Shown here one piece after another: positions 8,762 through 19,414 of a DNA stretch of 64,000 nucleotides. Origin of the DNA: Nocardiaceae bacterium (GTDB taxonomy: Bacteria > Actinomycetota > Actinomycetes > Mycobacteriales > Mycobacteriaceae); the NCBI GenBank assembly GCA_021372355.1, contig JAJFUQ010000183.1, forward strand, positions 1-64,000, given 5' to 3'. Under the pieces are notes generated by a model that was not told the DNA's origin, did not search any database, and saw only the letters and a program-made list of their open reading frames with translations. The first letter of the stretch is position 1; every line of letters starts with the position of its first letter. The position numbers and the translations under genes were made by a program.

Positions 8762-9157
8762 TCAGGGGAGAACGACGACGTGCTCGCTGGTATCGATCGC
8801 ATGCCGCAGGCTCTCGCGCGACAGCGTCCACGCGCCGCATTCGCACGCTGCTGGAACCTCGTCGGCAATGAATTGATCGGCATCGAGGAGATCGGCGAAT
8901 CGGGTGCCGAGTCGAGAGGCTCGGTGCGGCTCGTCGATGTAGTCCTTGCGGCCGTGGGCATGCTGTCCGGTGAAGGATTCGATCACCACGCCCTCGTCCG
9001 TATTCAAGACGGTGGCAACGTGGTGAGAACTGCGGCAGCGAACCTGGAGCAATGTGTGCTCCGCCCGGTTACCTCCGAGAGCGTCGATCGCGCGCGCGGC
9101 CGCAACCTGCCGCATCGATGGGGTGTTTTCAATGAAGGTCATGTGTCCATCGTTCAC
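8762..9157 (-). CDS. Conserved hypothetical protein
   Basis: A 131-residue soluble protein I cannot assign to a named family. Visible features are a Cys/His-containing segment (LLQVRCRSSHHVATVL) and a CECG motif (PAACECGAWTLSRESL), which together could bind a metal or act in redox chemistry. ATG codons at 9157 and 9142 are both possible starts. A DosR-like operator immediately upstream suggests membership of the local stress regulon. Confidence 0.65.
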   Translation of the reverse strand: MNDGHMTFIENTPSMRQVAAARAIDALGGNRAEHTLLQVRCRSSHHVATVLNTDEGVVIESFTGQHAHGRKDYIDEPHRASRLGTRFADLLDADQFIADEVPAACECGAWTLSRESLRHAIDTSEHVVVLP

Positions 9158-9174
9158 CGGTCGAACCCGCCCAA

Positions 9175-9194
9175 CCAGGGCCGATGGTCACAAT
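9175..9194. promoter_or_regulatory. DosR/DevR-like operator D
   Basis: The core GGGCCGATGGTCAC (9178-9191) matches 10 of 14 consensus positions; read on the minus strand it is GTGACCATCGGCCC. The 11-bp string GGGCCGATGGT recurs exactly in operator E at 14309. It is 17 nt from the upstream ATG of the hypothetical gene, or 32 nt from the ATG at 9142. Confidence 0.45.
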
Positions 9195-9240
9195 AGGGCG
9201 CGGCCAAGTACCGTCGGTCGGGGGTGGGAACTCATTGTGA

Positions 9241-9957
9241 TCACCCGATCCCGACTCCACCGATGAGGTGGCCGACTCCGTACGTCACGGCCATGCCGAC
9301 CGCGCCACCAACCACCACGCGCACCATTGCCGTTTTCGCGCTCGCCCCTCCGAGTGTGGCGCTGAGTGCTCCGGTCATCGCGAGAGCGATGAGAACAACG
9401 ACGAACGTGATCGGGACGCGAACGGCCACCGGCAGAACGAGGATCGCAAGGAGAGGAAGTAGGGCTCCGACCGTGAAGGCCAACGCGGACGCCCCCGCCG
9501 CGTGCCACGGGTTCGTCAGATCGTCGGGGTCGATCTTGAGCTCCGCCTCGACATGCGCAGCGAATACATCGTGTTCCGTCAGCTCGATGGCGACCTGGCG
9601 CGCGGTTTCCGGTTTTAGCCCCTTGGACTCATAGATCCCGGCGAGTTCGTTGAGCTCGGCCTCCGGCTGGTGCTCCAGCTCGTGACGTTCCTTCGCGATT
9701 AGCGCTCTCTCGCTGTCACGTTGCGTACTCACCGACACGTACTCGCCCAGCGCCATGGATATCGCACCGGCGAGGAGCCCGGCGACTCCCGCGGTGAGGA
9801 TTGGCGCGCGCTCGGTGGTGGCGCCCGCGACACCGACCGCAAGGCCGGCGATCGAGACGATGCCATCGTTTGCGCCCAGCACGCCCGCCCGCAGCCAGTT
9901 GAGCCTTCCACCCATCCCGGTCACATGCGGCTCATTGCGGTGTACCCAGGTGGTCAT
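9241..9957 (-). CDS. VIT1/CCC1-family iron/manganese transporter
   Basis: A 238-residue membrane protein of the VIT/CCC1 family. The N-terminus (LNWLRAGVLGANDGIVSIAG) is the family's first transmembrane signature, followed by GAISMALGEYVSVSTQRDSE, a charged cytosolic metal-binding helical region rich in Glu and His (ELEHQPEAELNELAGIYE), and three C-terminal hydrophobic segments. Members export or sequester Fe2+/Mn2+. The start is ATG 9957. It is transcribed away from the 344-bp intergenic region. Confidence 0.9.
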   Translation of the reverse strand: MTTWVHRNEPHVTGMGGRLNWLRAGVLGANDGIVSIAGLAVGVAGATTERAPILTAGVAGLLAGAISMALGEYVSVSTQRDSERALIAKERHELEHQPEAELNELAGIYESKGLKPETARQVAIELTEHDVFAAHVEAELKIDPDDLTNPWHAAGASALAFTVGALLPLLAILVLPVAVRVPITFVVVLIALAMTGALSATLGGASAKTAMVRVVVGGAVGMAVTYGVGHLIGGVGIG

Positions 9958-10301
9958 GGGAAGTGTCCTGTCTTAGCAGTGATCGTTTGATCGCACCGGT
10001 TTTGATTTTGACGTTATGAAAGCCATCCGCGAAATTCTCCGGCCGTCGGTCATTGTCGCGGGGGACCTTCGTCAGTACCTCGGTTCGGGCGCAATTTGTA
10101 CCGTCGCGTATTCGGACTAATCAGACACCGGCGACAAAGGGAACCGGGGTGGACGCATTCTCGAGATCGCGTCGAGTTTTACGTGAGGTGTCCCTACTGC
10201 AAGCTATGATTCCCGTATCAAACCGATCAGTCTTGTTTCTGCGGCAGGGTGGAACTCTTTCCGCTTGAGCGGGACGCGTCTTTGGTGGGGAGTGTGCAAC
10301 G
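9958..10301. other. 344-bp intergenic region
   Basis: No convincing gene. It is visibly richer in A+T than the surroundings. One weak DosR-like site is present (GGGACCTTCGTCAG, 10062-10075, 10 of 14 core positions). It is about 100 nt upstream of the VIT gene and about 230 nt before the hypothetical at 10302, so its target is unclear. Confidence 0.5.
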
Positions 10302-10646
10302 GTGGACGGATCCGTAGTTGATGCCGCTGCGACCTGCGAACTGATTCATCGCAGTATGCAGCTGATGAACGCTCTCGCGACCGGATCTCGCCGAGACGAT
10401 TGCCGAGCGTTGTGGCAGGGCGTGCATACGATGCGAGACCGGGTGACCAATTCGAATATCTCGCCGTTGAGTATGGCCGCAATCAACTTTTCGAGCATCG
10501 TCGGGCAATGGTACGTCAGCGTTGACAGCCACCTCGCTGGCGCATATGAATCCCTGGCGCAGGTGGAATCGTCGAAAATCGCGGCAATGATGCGATTTTC
10601 GGAACAGTCGCTGTCGAATTGCGGTACCGAGATTTTCGCGAACTGA
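10302..10646 (+). CDS. Hypothetical protein
   Basis: A 114-residue predicted protein from a GTG start preceded by GGGGAG. It looks helical (CELIHRSMQLMNALA; AYESLAQVESSKIAAMM), with no signal peptide or membrane segment and no motif I recognise. Its codon use is less G/C-biased than that of its neighbours, like the adjoining A+T-richer intergenic region, so it may be recently acquired or fast-evolving. An antisense reading frame covers part of it; this one is favoured by its ribosome-binding site. Confidence 0.5.
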   Translation: MDGSVVDAAATCELIHRSMQLMNALATGSRRDDCRALWQGVHTMRDRVTNSNISPLSMAAINFSSIVGQWYVSVDSHLAGAYESLAQVESSKIAAMMRFSEQSLSNCGTEIFAN

Positions 10647-10682
10647 TTCAGTCCCAGACGAGAATAAATTCGACTTCCGAAT

Positions 10683-10937
10683 TCAACCCGCCAGCCGGGA
10701 TGCCAAGGCTCCGACCGTGGTACTGCCCGTGACCTCGTCCGCGCCCAGAACGATGCCATGGCGCCGCTCGATCGCGCCAGAGAGAACGCTGCGGGTCAAT
10801 GCGTTGAGGCCTAAATTGTCGAGTGTCGTATTCGGGCCGATCCGGTCTGATTCGGCTGTCCGGTTCAGTTCACAGGCAATTCGAATGAGCCAGCGGAGTT
10901 CCGCCTCTGTTTTGTCAGCATCGCACAATGACGACAT
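10683..10937 (-). CDS. Acyl-carrier-protein-like domain without the serine
   Basis: An 84-residue four-helix ACP-like protein. The region where ACPs carry D-S-L (phosphopantetheine on Ser) reads NLGLNALTRSVLSGAIERR, with Asn-Ala in place of Asp-Ser. The rest of the fold, including the C-terminal TVGALASRLAG helix, is kept. The pantetheine attachment serine is therefore missing and normal acyl carriage is unlikely. The start ATG 10937 was chosen over an upstream frame opening because GGGAG precedes it at about 10 nt. Convergent with the hypothetical at 10302. Confidence 0.6.
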   Translation of the reverse strand: MSSLCDADKTEAELRWLIRIACELNRTAESDRIGPNTTLDNLGLNALTRSVLSGAIERRHGIVLGADEVTGSTTVGALASRLAG

Positions 10938-11112
10938 ATGTCCGCCAACTCCCGAACTGCAAAAGCCCGCGGCTTCAAATGTTTTCGACTCATTGACCTG
11001 ACAATATTGCGAGTTCAACAGGCTCCAAGAGGGCCTGAGGACTCTAGAAGACCGGCCACATTACTTCTCGAATAGATGTCCGTGGACCTTGGCGACCAGT
11101 GCGAACGCCCCG

Positions 11113-12252
11113 TCATGACGCGTGTGCGACGGGAATGCCGAGTGCGCTGCGCGCGGAGGCGGTGACCAGGTCGGTTGCGGTGACAACTCCGATCAGCCGG
11201 TGCGCGTCGTCGACGACAGCGACAAGATCGAGCCCGGGCCGCAACAACACCGAGGACAGAAGGTTCGTCAACGGCGTATCTGCCGTGACCTTCGCCGCGG
11301 CGGGTAGCTCGCGCGCCACCGACTCGACGCGTGCGTCACGTCGGAGGCGCGGCGCGCGTGCCAGTTCGAGAAGTGACACGACGGCGATCGGATGACCGTT
11401 CGCATCGATCACCGGAAACACCCGATGCCACGTCGGTAGCCCGGACCGGAGAAAATCCTCGACTGATGTGCCGGCGAGCACGGTGAAAGGGTGCGCGGTC
11501 ATGATCTCGGCGACGGTGGTGCTGCCCAGCTGGTGACGAGCCGTCGCGGCGGCAAGGTCCGCCGTAGCCGCCGAACGAAGGAACAGCCCGAGCAGCACCA
11601 GCCATATTCCTGCCGCGGACGCGAGCACGACGACCTCCGCGATCCCGAGCCCGATCAATGCAGCTCCCAGGTATCGGCCGCCACGCGCGGCGATAGAGGC
11701 GGCACGCAGTTGGTCACCTGTCCGCATCCAGACGATGTCGCGCAGTACCCGGCCGCCGTCCAGCGGCATGGCCGGCAGGAGGTTGAACACCGCAAGCACG
11801 ATATTGGTCCCGGCGAGCCAGCCAACTACTGCGCCAGTGAGTCCGAGACTGACGTTCGAACGGAGTACCGCGAGTGCTGCGAAGAGCCCCACGCCTATCG
11901 CAATGCTCGTGGCTGGACCGGCCAGGGCGATGCGCAGATCAGTCCGGGGATCGTCCGGCTCGTCGTGCATCTCGGAAACGCCACCGAGGAGCCACAACGT
12001 GATGCGGTCGATGTGCACCCCGGACCGGCGAGCCGTCACCGAGTGCGCAAGTTCATGTGCGAGAAGGGTGGCCAGGAATCCGATCGCACCCACGGGCGCG
12101 ATGAGCCAGCGTTGGACGTGGTCTACGTCCGGGGCCAGCTGAGGAATGACCGCGCCGCCGAGGAGAAAGGTCAAGAGCACTGCCGTGACCAGCGCAGACC
12201 AGTGCGCTTCGATTCGGATTCCGGCGATTCGGAAGAGGGGAATTCCACGCAT
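11113..12252 (-). CDS. M50-family membrane zinc protease with CBS pair (Rv2625c-like)
   Basis: A 379-residue site-2-protease-like membrane peptidase. The HExxH zinc motif is in LLAHELAHSVTARRSG (about residue 65) and the second motif in NLLPAMPLDGGRVLRD (about 160). After several hydrophobic segments, the C-terminal 130 residues form two CBS motifs (TVAEIMTAHPFTVL; VVDDAHRLIGVVTATDLV), which usually sense adenine nucleotides. The same architecture is found in M. tuberculosis Rv2625c, a DosR-regulon gene. It is the last gene of a three-gene minus-strand unit behind operator E. Start at ATG 12252 (MRGIPLFRIAG). Confidence 0.88.
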   Translation of the reverse strand: MRGIPLFRIAGIRIEAHWSALVTAVLLTFLLGGAVIPQLAPDVDHVQRWLIAPVGAIGFLATLLAHELAHSVTARRSGVHIDRITLWLLGGVSEMHDEPDDPRTDLRIALAGPATSIAIGVGLFAALAVLRSNVSLGLTGAVVGWLAGTNIVLAVFNLLPAMPLDGGRVLRDIVWMRTGDQLRAASIAARGGRYLGAALIGLGIAEVVVLASAAGIWLVLLGLFLRSAATADLAAATARHQLGSTTVAEIMTAHPFTVLAGTSVEDFLRSGLPTWHRVFPVIDANGHPIAVVSLLELARAPRLRRDARVESVARELPAAAKVTADTPLTNLLSSVLLRPGLDLVAVVDDAHRLIGVVTATDLVTASARSALGIPVAHAS

Positions 12253-12263
12253 TGCACACGCTT

Positions 12264-13403
12264 TCAGAAGAGTTTTCGCAGAACGGTGTGGCGGACCAGC
12301 AATCCACCGATCCAGAAGCTGGCGACGACCCCGCCGACCGCGACGGCGACCGCTTTGAATTCGACGGGAACATCGAGGAATCGCAGGCTCGTGGCCAACA
12401 GCATGAGAACCGGACCTTGCAGGAAGAACGCTGCGAAGGCTTCGCGGTGGTGCCGTCCGAGGAAGTCTGATTCGAGATGTTGTTGGGCCACGCCGATGAG
12501 CCAGATCGAATACGAGACGACGACGACTCCCTCGATCACCGAGGCGATCAGTGACTGCCACGTCCAGCCGCCCAGGAACGGAAGGCTGTCCCGCGCGAAG
12601 TCGTGCACGCCGGCGAACCAGGCCGCAACGGGCATCGCGATTGTCGTGCCCAAGGCAACGTCACGGCATCGCGCGACAAGCTTCGGGTCGAGAGCGTCGA
12701 GCCATCGAAACCCGCCGGCGACTGTGCCGAGCCCGAACATGATCAGACACTGGGGCAATTGCCAGAAGTGCAGATCGCCGGCTTGCTTGCTGCGAGCGGG
12801 GAATCCGAGTCGCACGACGAAGTTGAGTGCGGCGATCAGCGCGACGGCCGCCAGAATATGGCGCGCGGCCAGCACAGTCCGAGCCGGCCGATGGAGTGAC
12901 CAGAGCAGCGCGTACGCGGCGGAGAACACCAGCAGCACTTCGGCGAACCACATGGCGCCCGAATCGAGGAACGGATCGCGGTGCCGGAAGACCCACCACG
13001 GCGACACGTCGTATCCGGCCGCACGGTAGGCGACCCACACCGACAACGGCCACACCAGCAGCGCGGACAGCAGGAATGGCAGTCCCAACCGCCGCAGTCG
13101 TTCCGATACGTAGCTGCCCGGTCCGCGGCGCGCTAGCGAGATGGGCGCCAAGAGACCGGAGATGAAGAACAACGCACCGATGACGAACAGGCCGCTGACG
13201 CCGACCAGTGCGATGAGCACGATTTCGAACAGCGGACGGATCCGCGACTCGGCGATTTCGTGATAAGCCCAGCCGCCGGCCGCCGAGTACCCGAGAAGTC
13301 CGTGCGCGGCGATGATCCAGGCGACGAGTGCTGTCCGCAGATTGTCGAGGTACGCCAGCCGACGGGTTTGAGGCGGCGCGAGTGAGACGGACATCGGCGT
13401 CAC
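12264..13403 (-). CDS. Acyltransferase 3 (OafA/OpgC-like) membrane protein
   Basis: A 379-residue integral membrane acyltransferase. The start, RRLAYLDNLRTALVAWIIAAH, is the characteristic acyltransferase-3 opening with the proposed catalytic His in the first transmembrane helix. About ten hydrophobic segments follow. Relatives transfer acetyl, succinyl or other acyl groups to sugars or lipids at the cytoplasmic membrane. The substrate is unknown. Its start overlaps the stop of the upstream hydrolase by 4 nt, and its stop lies 11 nt before the protease start, so the three genes form one operon. Confidence 0.85.
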   Translation of the reverse strand: MTPMSVSLAPPQTRRLAYLDNLRTALVAWIIAAHGLLGYSAAGGWAYHEIAESRIRPLFEIVLIALVGVSGLFVIGALFFISGLLAPISLARRGPGSYVSERLRRLGLPFLLSALLVWPLSVWVAYRAAGYDVSPWWVFRHRDPFLDSGAMWFAEVLLVFSAAYALLWSLHRPARTVLAARHILAAVALIAALNFVVRLGFPARSKQAGDLHFWQLPQCLIMFGLGTVAGGFRWLDALDPKLVARCRDVALGTTIAMPVAAWFAGVHDFARDSLPFLGGWTWQSLIASVIEGVVVVSYSIWLIGVAQQHLESDFLGRHHREAFAAFFLQGPVLMLLATSLRFLDVPVEFKAVAVAVGGVVASFWIGGLLVRHTVLRKLF

Positions 13404-14275
13404 TGCGGCCCTGCCGGGTGGTGGATTTCGCCAGTCAACTCCACCGATTCGAGGTTGAGAATGTTGGTGATGACCTCGCAGAATGCCGCTGGGTCACTGT
13501 TGACCCAGCTGTGGCTGCCGTCGATGGTGACGTAGAGATGGTCTCCGGCGGCCGCGCGTAGTGAGCTGATCGTGACGTCGGGTATCAACCGGTCGCGTCG
13601 GCTCCAGACGATCGCGAGCGGAAGCCGCCGCCGTTTGAGCTCTTCGAGTTCAGCTGTCGCGTTCGTCGTTCTCGCGAGCATGGCGGTCCGCCACAGGACG
13701 CGCGGGTTCCGGAGGAGCGGGGGCAGACCATCGCGGAGGATGACCGGCAGGACCCGGGTGGCTTCGCGCCGGGCGCTGAAGTCCGCACTCAAGTGCAGAC
13801 CCCAATCCCAGAGCGGCCGTCGGTCCAGCCTGATGGTCGATCCCTTTCGATTCATCCAGACCGACCCGCCGATCGAGTTGATCAGGACGAGTCGTTCGAC
13901 CAGGTCCGGAAAGTCGTGGGCCAGTCGAATGGCGACTCCGCCTCCGAAGGAGTAGCCGACGAGCGCAAATGGTCGCGGCATGTTGACGGCTTCGGCGAAG
14001 CGGGAAAGCCACGCGGCGTAGCCGTCCAGCGAGAACTGATCGCGCGGCAGCGAACTCGAGCCGAACCCAGGGAGCACGGGTGCATAGACTTCGAACCCGC
14101 TGAGCGGGAGCCGGCGAACCGCATCGAGGTAGACCGGGCTCGACGCAAGACCCCAGCCGTGGACGAACAGCACGGCGGGTCCGGCACCGCCCACCAGATA
14201 CTTTGCGGGCGCGCCGTCGACCGTCGTCGACATCTGCGCGATGCCGCTTGTTGCGAAACCACCACCGCTCACCAC
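13400..14275 (-). CDS. Alpha/beta-fold hydrolase
   Basis: A 291-residue alpha/beta hydrolase. Oxyanion-region motif FVHGWGLA, nucleophile elbow GYSFGGGVAIRLAH (Ser around residue 115), acid likely in WSRRDRLIPD and catalytic His in DGSHSWVNSDP. It lacks a signal peptide. Substrate not predictable; it is closest to general esterase/C-C hydrolase types. GTG 14275 is preceded by GGATGGGG; the internal ATG 14233 (MSTTVDGAPAK) is an alternative start that would place operator E 72 nt upstream. Confidence 0.85.
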   Translation of the reverse strand: MVSGGGFATSGIAQMSTTVDGAPAKYLVGGAGPAVLFVHGWGLASSPVYLDAVRRLPLSGFEVYAPVLPGFGSSSLPRDQFSLDGYAAWLSRFAEAVNMPRPFALVGYSFGGGVAIRLAHDFPDLVERLVLINSIGGSVWMNRKGSTIRLDRRPLWDWGLHLSADFSARREATRVLPVILRDGLPPLLRNPRVLWRTAMLARTTNATAELEELKRRRLPLAIVWSRRDRLIPDVTISSLRAAAGDHLYVTIDGSHSWVNSDPAAFCEVITNILNLESVELTGEIHHPAGPQ

Positions 14276-14305
14276 CCCATCCTGTTCGGATGGAACACAC
14301 CTGAG

Positions 14306-14325
14306 CAGGGCCGATGGTCCTCGGT
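14306..14325. promoter_or_regulatory. DosR/DevR-like operator E
   Basis: The core GGGCCGATGGTCCT (14309-14322) matches 10 of 14 consensus positions and repeats the GGGCCGATGGT string of operator D. It stands in front of the hydrolase, acyltransferase and M50-CBS operon and directly follows the 3' end of the DevS-like kinase gene. Confidence 0.5.
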
Positions 14326-14341
14326 TCCGATGTCCTCGGGC

Positions 14342-16989
<2,648 letters not shown>

Positions 16990-17021
16990 GCCTCCAAGGT
17001 CCGCGCTCGCCTCCGCGCCCA

Positions 17022-17041
17022 CGAGGGACCAAAGTCAATGA
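17022..17041. promoter_or_regulatory. DosR/DevR-like operator F
   Basis: The core GGGACCAAAGTCAA (17025-17038) matches 11 of 14 positions, with the left half (GGGAC) perfect. It ends 32 nt upstream of the usp start at 16989, a distance that would allow direct activation of that gene. Confidence 0.55.
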
Positions 17042-17084
17042 AGAGACGAAGAACGACACCGGCTTCGTCGGCGGTGCCGAAGCA

Positions 17085-17546
17085 TCACGTGTAGAGGATC
17101 ACGAGCTCGGCGACGACCGCCGGGCGCTCACCGCCCTCCACCTCGACCGTCAGCCCGAACACGGCTTCGACCGAGGTGCCGCGGGGGTTCGCCGACACCA
17201 GGGAGAGGTGTCCCCGGAGGCGGGACCCCGAGGGGACCGGAGCCGTGAATCGAACCTTGTTGGTGCCGTAGTTGACGACCGCTTTGGTGTCGTTGACCTT
17301 GACGACCTGCTCGAGGAACAGCGGAACGAGCGACAGGGTGAGATACCCGTGGGCGATCGTCGTGCCGAAGGGCCCGGACTTCGCGCGCTCGGCGTCGACG
17401 TGAATCCACTGGTGGTCTTCGGTGCAATCGGCAAAGCCGTTAATTCGGTTCTGGTCGATGGTGATCCACTCGCTGACGCCGATCGGTCCGGGCTGGCCGA
17501 GGAGTGCCTGTGGGTTGGCGAAGGTCGCCGGTGCGGTGCTGGTCAT
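17085..17546 (-). CDS. MaoC-like (R)-specific enoyl-CoA hydratase
   Basis: A 153-residue single hot-dog-fold dehydratase of the MaoC/PhaJ type. The hydratase-2 motif is visible as DQNRINGFADCTEDHQWIH, with catalytic Asp and His, followed by GPFGTTIAHGYLTLSL. These enzymes convert trans-2-enoyl-CoA to (R)-3-hydroxyacyl-CoA. The gene lies 36 nt downstream of phaC in the same direction. It therefore plausibly feeds beta-oxidation intermediates into polyhydroxyalkanoate synthesis, though related enzymes also serve other acyl-CoA pathways. Confidence 0.85.
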   Translation of the reverse strand: MTSTAPATFANPQALLGQPGPIGVSEWITIDQNRINGFADCTEDHQWIHVDAERAKSGPFGTTIAHGYLTLSLVPLFLEQVVKVNDTKAVVNYGTNKVRFTAPVPSGSRLRGHLSLVSANPRGTSVEAVFGLTVEVEGGERPAVVAELVILYT

Positions 17547-17582
17547 GATGGCCCTTGTTCTGGTCGAAATGTGCTGATGGGT

Positions 17583-19268
17583 TCAGTTGTCGAAAACGTA
17601 CGTCCCCGGCGCCGCTGCCAACGCGGGCAACGCCGGTGTGCCGAGAGCCGGGGGAGCAGGTTTGCGATCACCGGCGCGCTCGTCGAGCCATGCCGAGAGG
17701 TCACCCCACCAGGAGCCAGCGGTCGACTCCGCCTTGGCGAGCCATTCCTGCGCGTTCGCCGGAGTCCCTTCGCCGACGTAGAAGCTCGACTTCGGGTTGC
17801 CGGGCGGGTTGACGAGTGCGGCGATGTGGCCGCTCGTCGACAGCACGAACCGGCTCTTGCCGCCGAAGAGTTGCGTGGTCTGGTAGCAGTTCTGCCAGGG
17901 CGTGATGTGATCGGAGATGCCGGCGACGATGTAGGCGTCGACGTCGATCTTCCCGAGGTCGATCGGCACCCCGAGGACCGTCAGCGCACCCGGCTTGACC
18001 AGCGTGTTGTCGATCGCCAGGTCGACGAAATCGGCATGGAGTCCCGCGGTCATACGGGTGGTGTCCGAGTTCCAGAACAGAATGTCGAATGCTGGGGGCT
18101 TCTTGCCGAGCAGGTAGTTGTTGACCCAGTAGTTCCAGATGAGGTCACCCGGCCGCAGCCACGCGAAGACCTCCGCGAGCGCCTTGCCGTCGAGGTACCC
18201 CTTGCGACGCGACATCGCCTTCGCGGCGCGCGCCAACCGCCGATTGTTGATCGCCGACACCGTGCCGGACTTCTCGTTGTCGATGACGGTCACCGCGAGA
18301 ACCATCGCCGAGATGCGGTCGAGCTGACCGATTCCGGCGAGGTAGGCGGCGGTGATGCTGGCCAGGATGCCACCTGAACAGATTCCGGCGAGCGCCGACG
18401 TCTCGCTCCCGGTGATCGAGCGGACCGCGTCGAGCGCATCCACGATGGCCTTGACGTACGTGTCGAAGTTCCAATCTGCATGCCGCGCATCGGGATTGCG
18501 CCATGAGATGCAGAAGAGCTGACGACCCTGCCGCACGGCGTGCTCGATGAGGCTGCGGCCCGGCGCGAGGTCGATCGCGTAGAACTTGTTGATCGTCGGC
18601 GGCACGACCAGGATCGGGACGCGGTAGACCTCGTCGTGCTGCGGCTTGTACTGAATGAGTTCGAAGACCGCGTTGCGGAAGACGACCGCGCCTTCGGTGG
18701 TGGCGATGTTCTCGCCGACCGCGAACTTCGACTTGTCGACCATCTCCGGGATGCGCGGTGCCGCCGACATGTCCTTGACGAACTGAGCGCTGCCGCGCAG
18801 CAGGTTGGCGCCGGCGGAATCGATCGCGGCCTTCGCGGACGCCGGGTTGACGAGCGGGAGGTTGCTGGGCGACAGAGCTTCGACGGTGTTCTCGACGAGG
18901 AACCGGACCCGCTGTTCGTCGCGCCAGTTCAGCTTCGTGCTGGCCACGAGGTCGTTTGCGGTGCGTCCGGCGGCGAGATAGCCCTGGAGGAGGCGGCGCA
19001 GCAAGGGATTCGAGGACCATGCCGGGTCGCCGAATCGGCGGTCGCGCTTGGACGGAGCGACGTCGGAGTTGCCGGCGACGATCTTCGCTCCTTCGGACGC
19101 GAAAGCACCGAGACGGCGAGCAGTGGCGGTGGGCTGCTTGGCGAGCTCGCCGAGCCACCGAACGGTCGATGAGTCCGGCGCGAATCGTTGGACGGGCCCC
19201 AGTGCCGACTCGATGAGCAGCACATCGAGGGGTGCTGCGAGGCCGGCGATGTCGTCGTGGGTCTTCAT
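17583..19268 (-). CDS. phaC: Poly(3-hydroxyalkanoate) synthase
   Basis: A 561-residue PHA synthase. The lipase-like box GICSGG carries the catalytic Cys297. The downstream Asp in GISDHITPW and His in STSGHIAALVNPP complete the triad, and PPTINKFYAIDL and FNCISW-type core segments (here LFCISWRNPD) are typical. It polymerises (R)-3-hydroxyacyl-CoA into storage granules. The length and the absence of a phaE partner point to class I/II. ATG 19268 is preceded by GGAGA. A PucR-type regulator is encoded divergently. Confidence 0.92.
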   Translation of the reverse strand: MKTHDDIAGLAAPLDVLLIESALGPVQRFAPDSSTVRWLGELAKQPTATARRLGAFASEGAKIVAGNSDVAPSKRDRRFGDPAWSSNPLLRRLLQGYLAAGRTANDLVASTKLNWRDEQRVRFLVENTVEALSPSNLPLVNPASAKAAIDSAGANLLRGSAQFVKDMSAAPRIPEMVDKSKFAVGENIATTEGAVVFRNAVFELIQYKPQHDEVYRVPILVVPPTINKFYAIDLAPGRSLIEHAVRQGRQLFCISWRNPDARHADWNFDTYVKAIVDALDAVRSITGSETSALAGICSGGILASITAAYLAGIGQLDRISAMVLAVTVIDNEKSGTVSAINNRRLARAAKAMSRRKGYLDGKALAEVFAWLRPGDLIWNYWVNNYLLGKKPPAFDILFWNSDTTRMTAGLHADFVDLAIDNTLVKPGALTVLGVPIDLGKIDVDAYIVAGISDHITPWQNCYQTTQLFGGKSRFVLSTSGHIAALVNPPGNPKSSFYVGEGTPANAQEWLAKAESTAGSWWGDLSAWLDERAGDRKPAPPALGTPALPALAAAPGTYVFDN

Positions 19269-19414
19269 TGTGGAAATCTCCTTTCCGGACTTCGCTGGCC
19301 GGGTAGTGCGTGGCTTGACACGACCAATGCTCCGCGGGCACAAGGCGATTCCGTAGGGCTGCGAACACGGACTTCGTTGTGCTCCGGCACAAACCAAGTG
19401 CTAGGTTGCGAGTT

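Noticed and set aside
10053-10268. 71-codon plus-strand frame in the intergenic region
   Set aside because: No ribosome-binding site, composition unlike a protein, and it covers a weak operator-like site.
10346-10759. 137-codon minus-strand frame
   Set aside because: It overlaps both the hypothetical at 10302 and the ACP-like gene; those have better start signals.
11028-11043. DosR-like sequence GGGCCTGAGGACTC upstream of the ACP-like gene
   Set aside because: Only about 9 of 14 core positions match, too weak to separate from chance.
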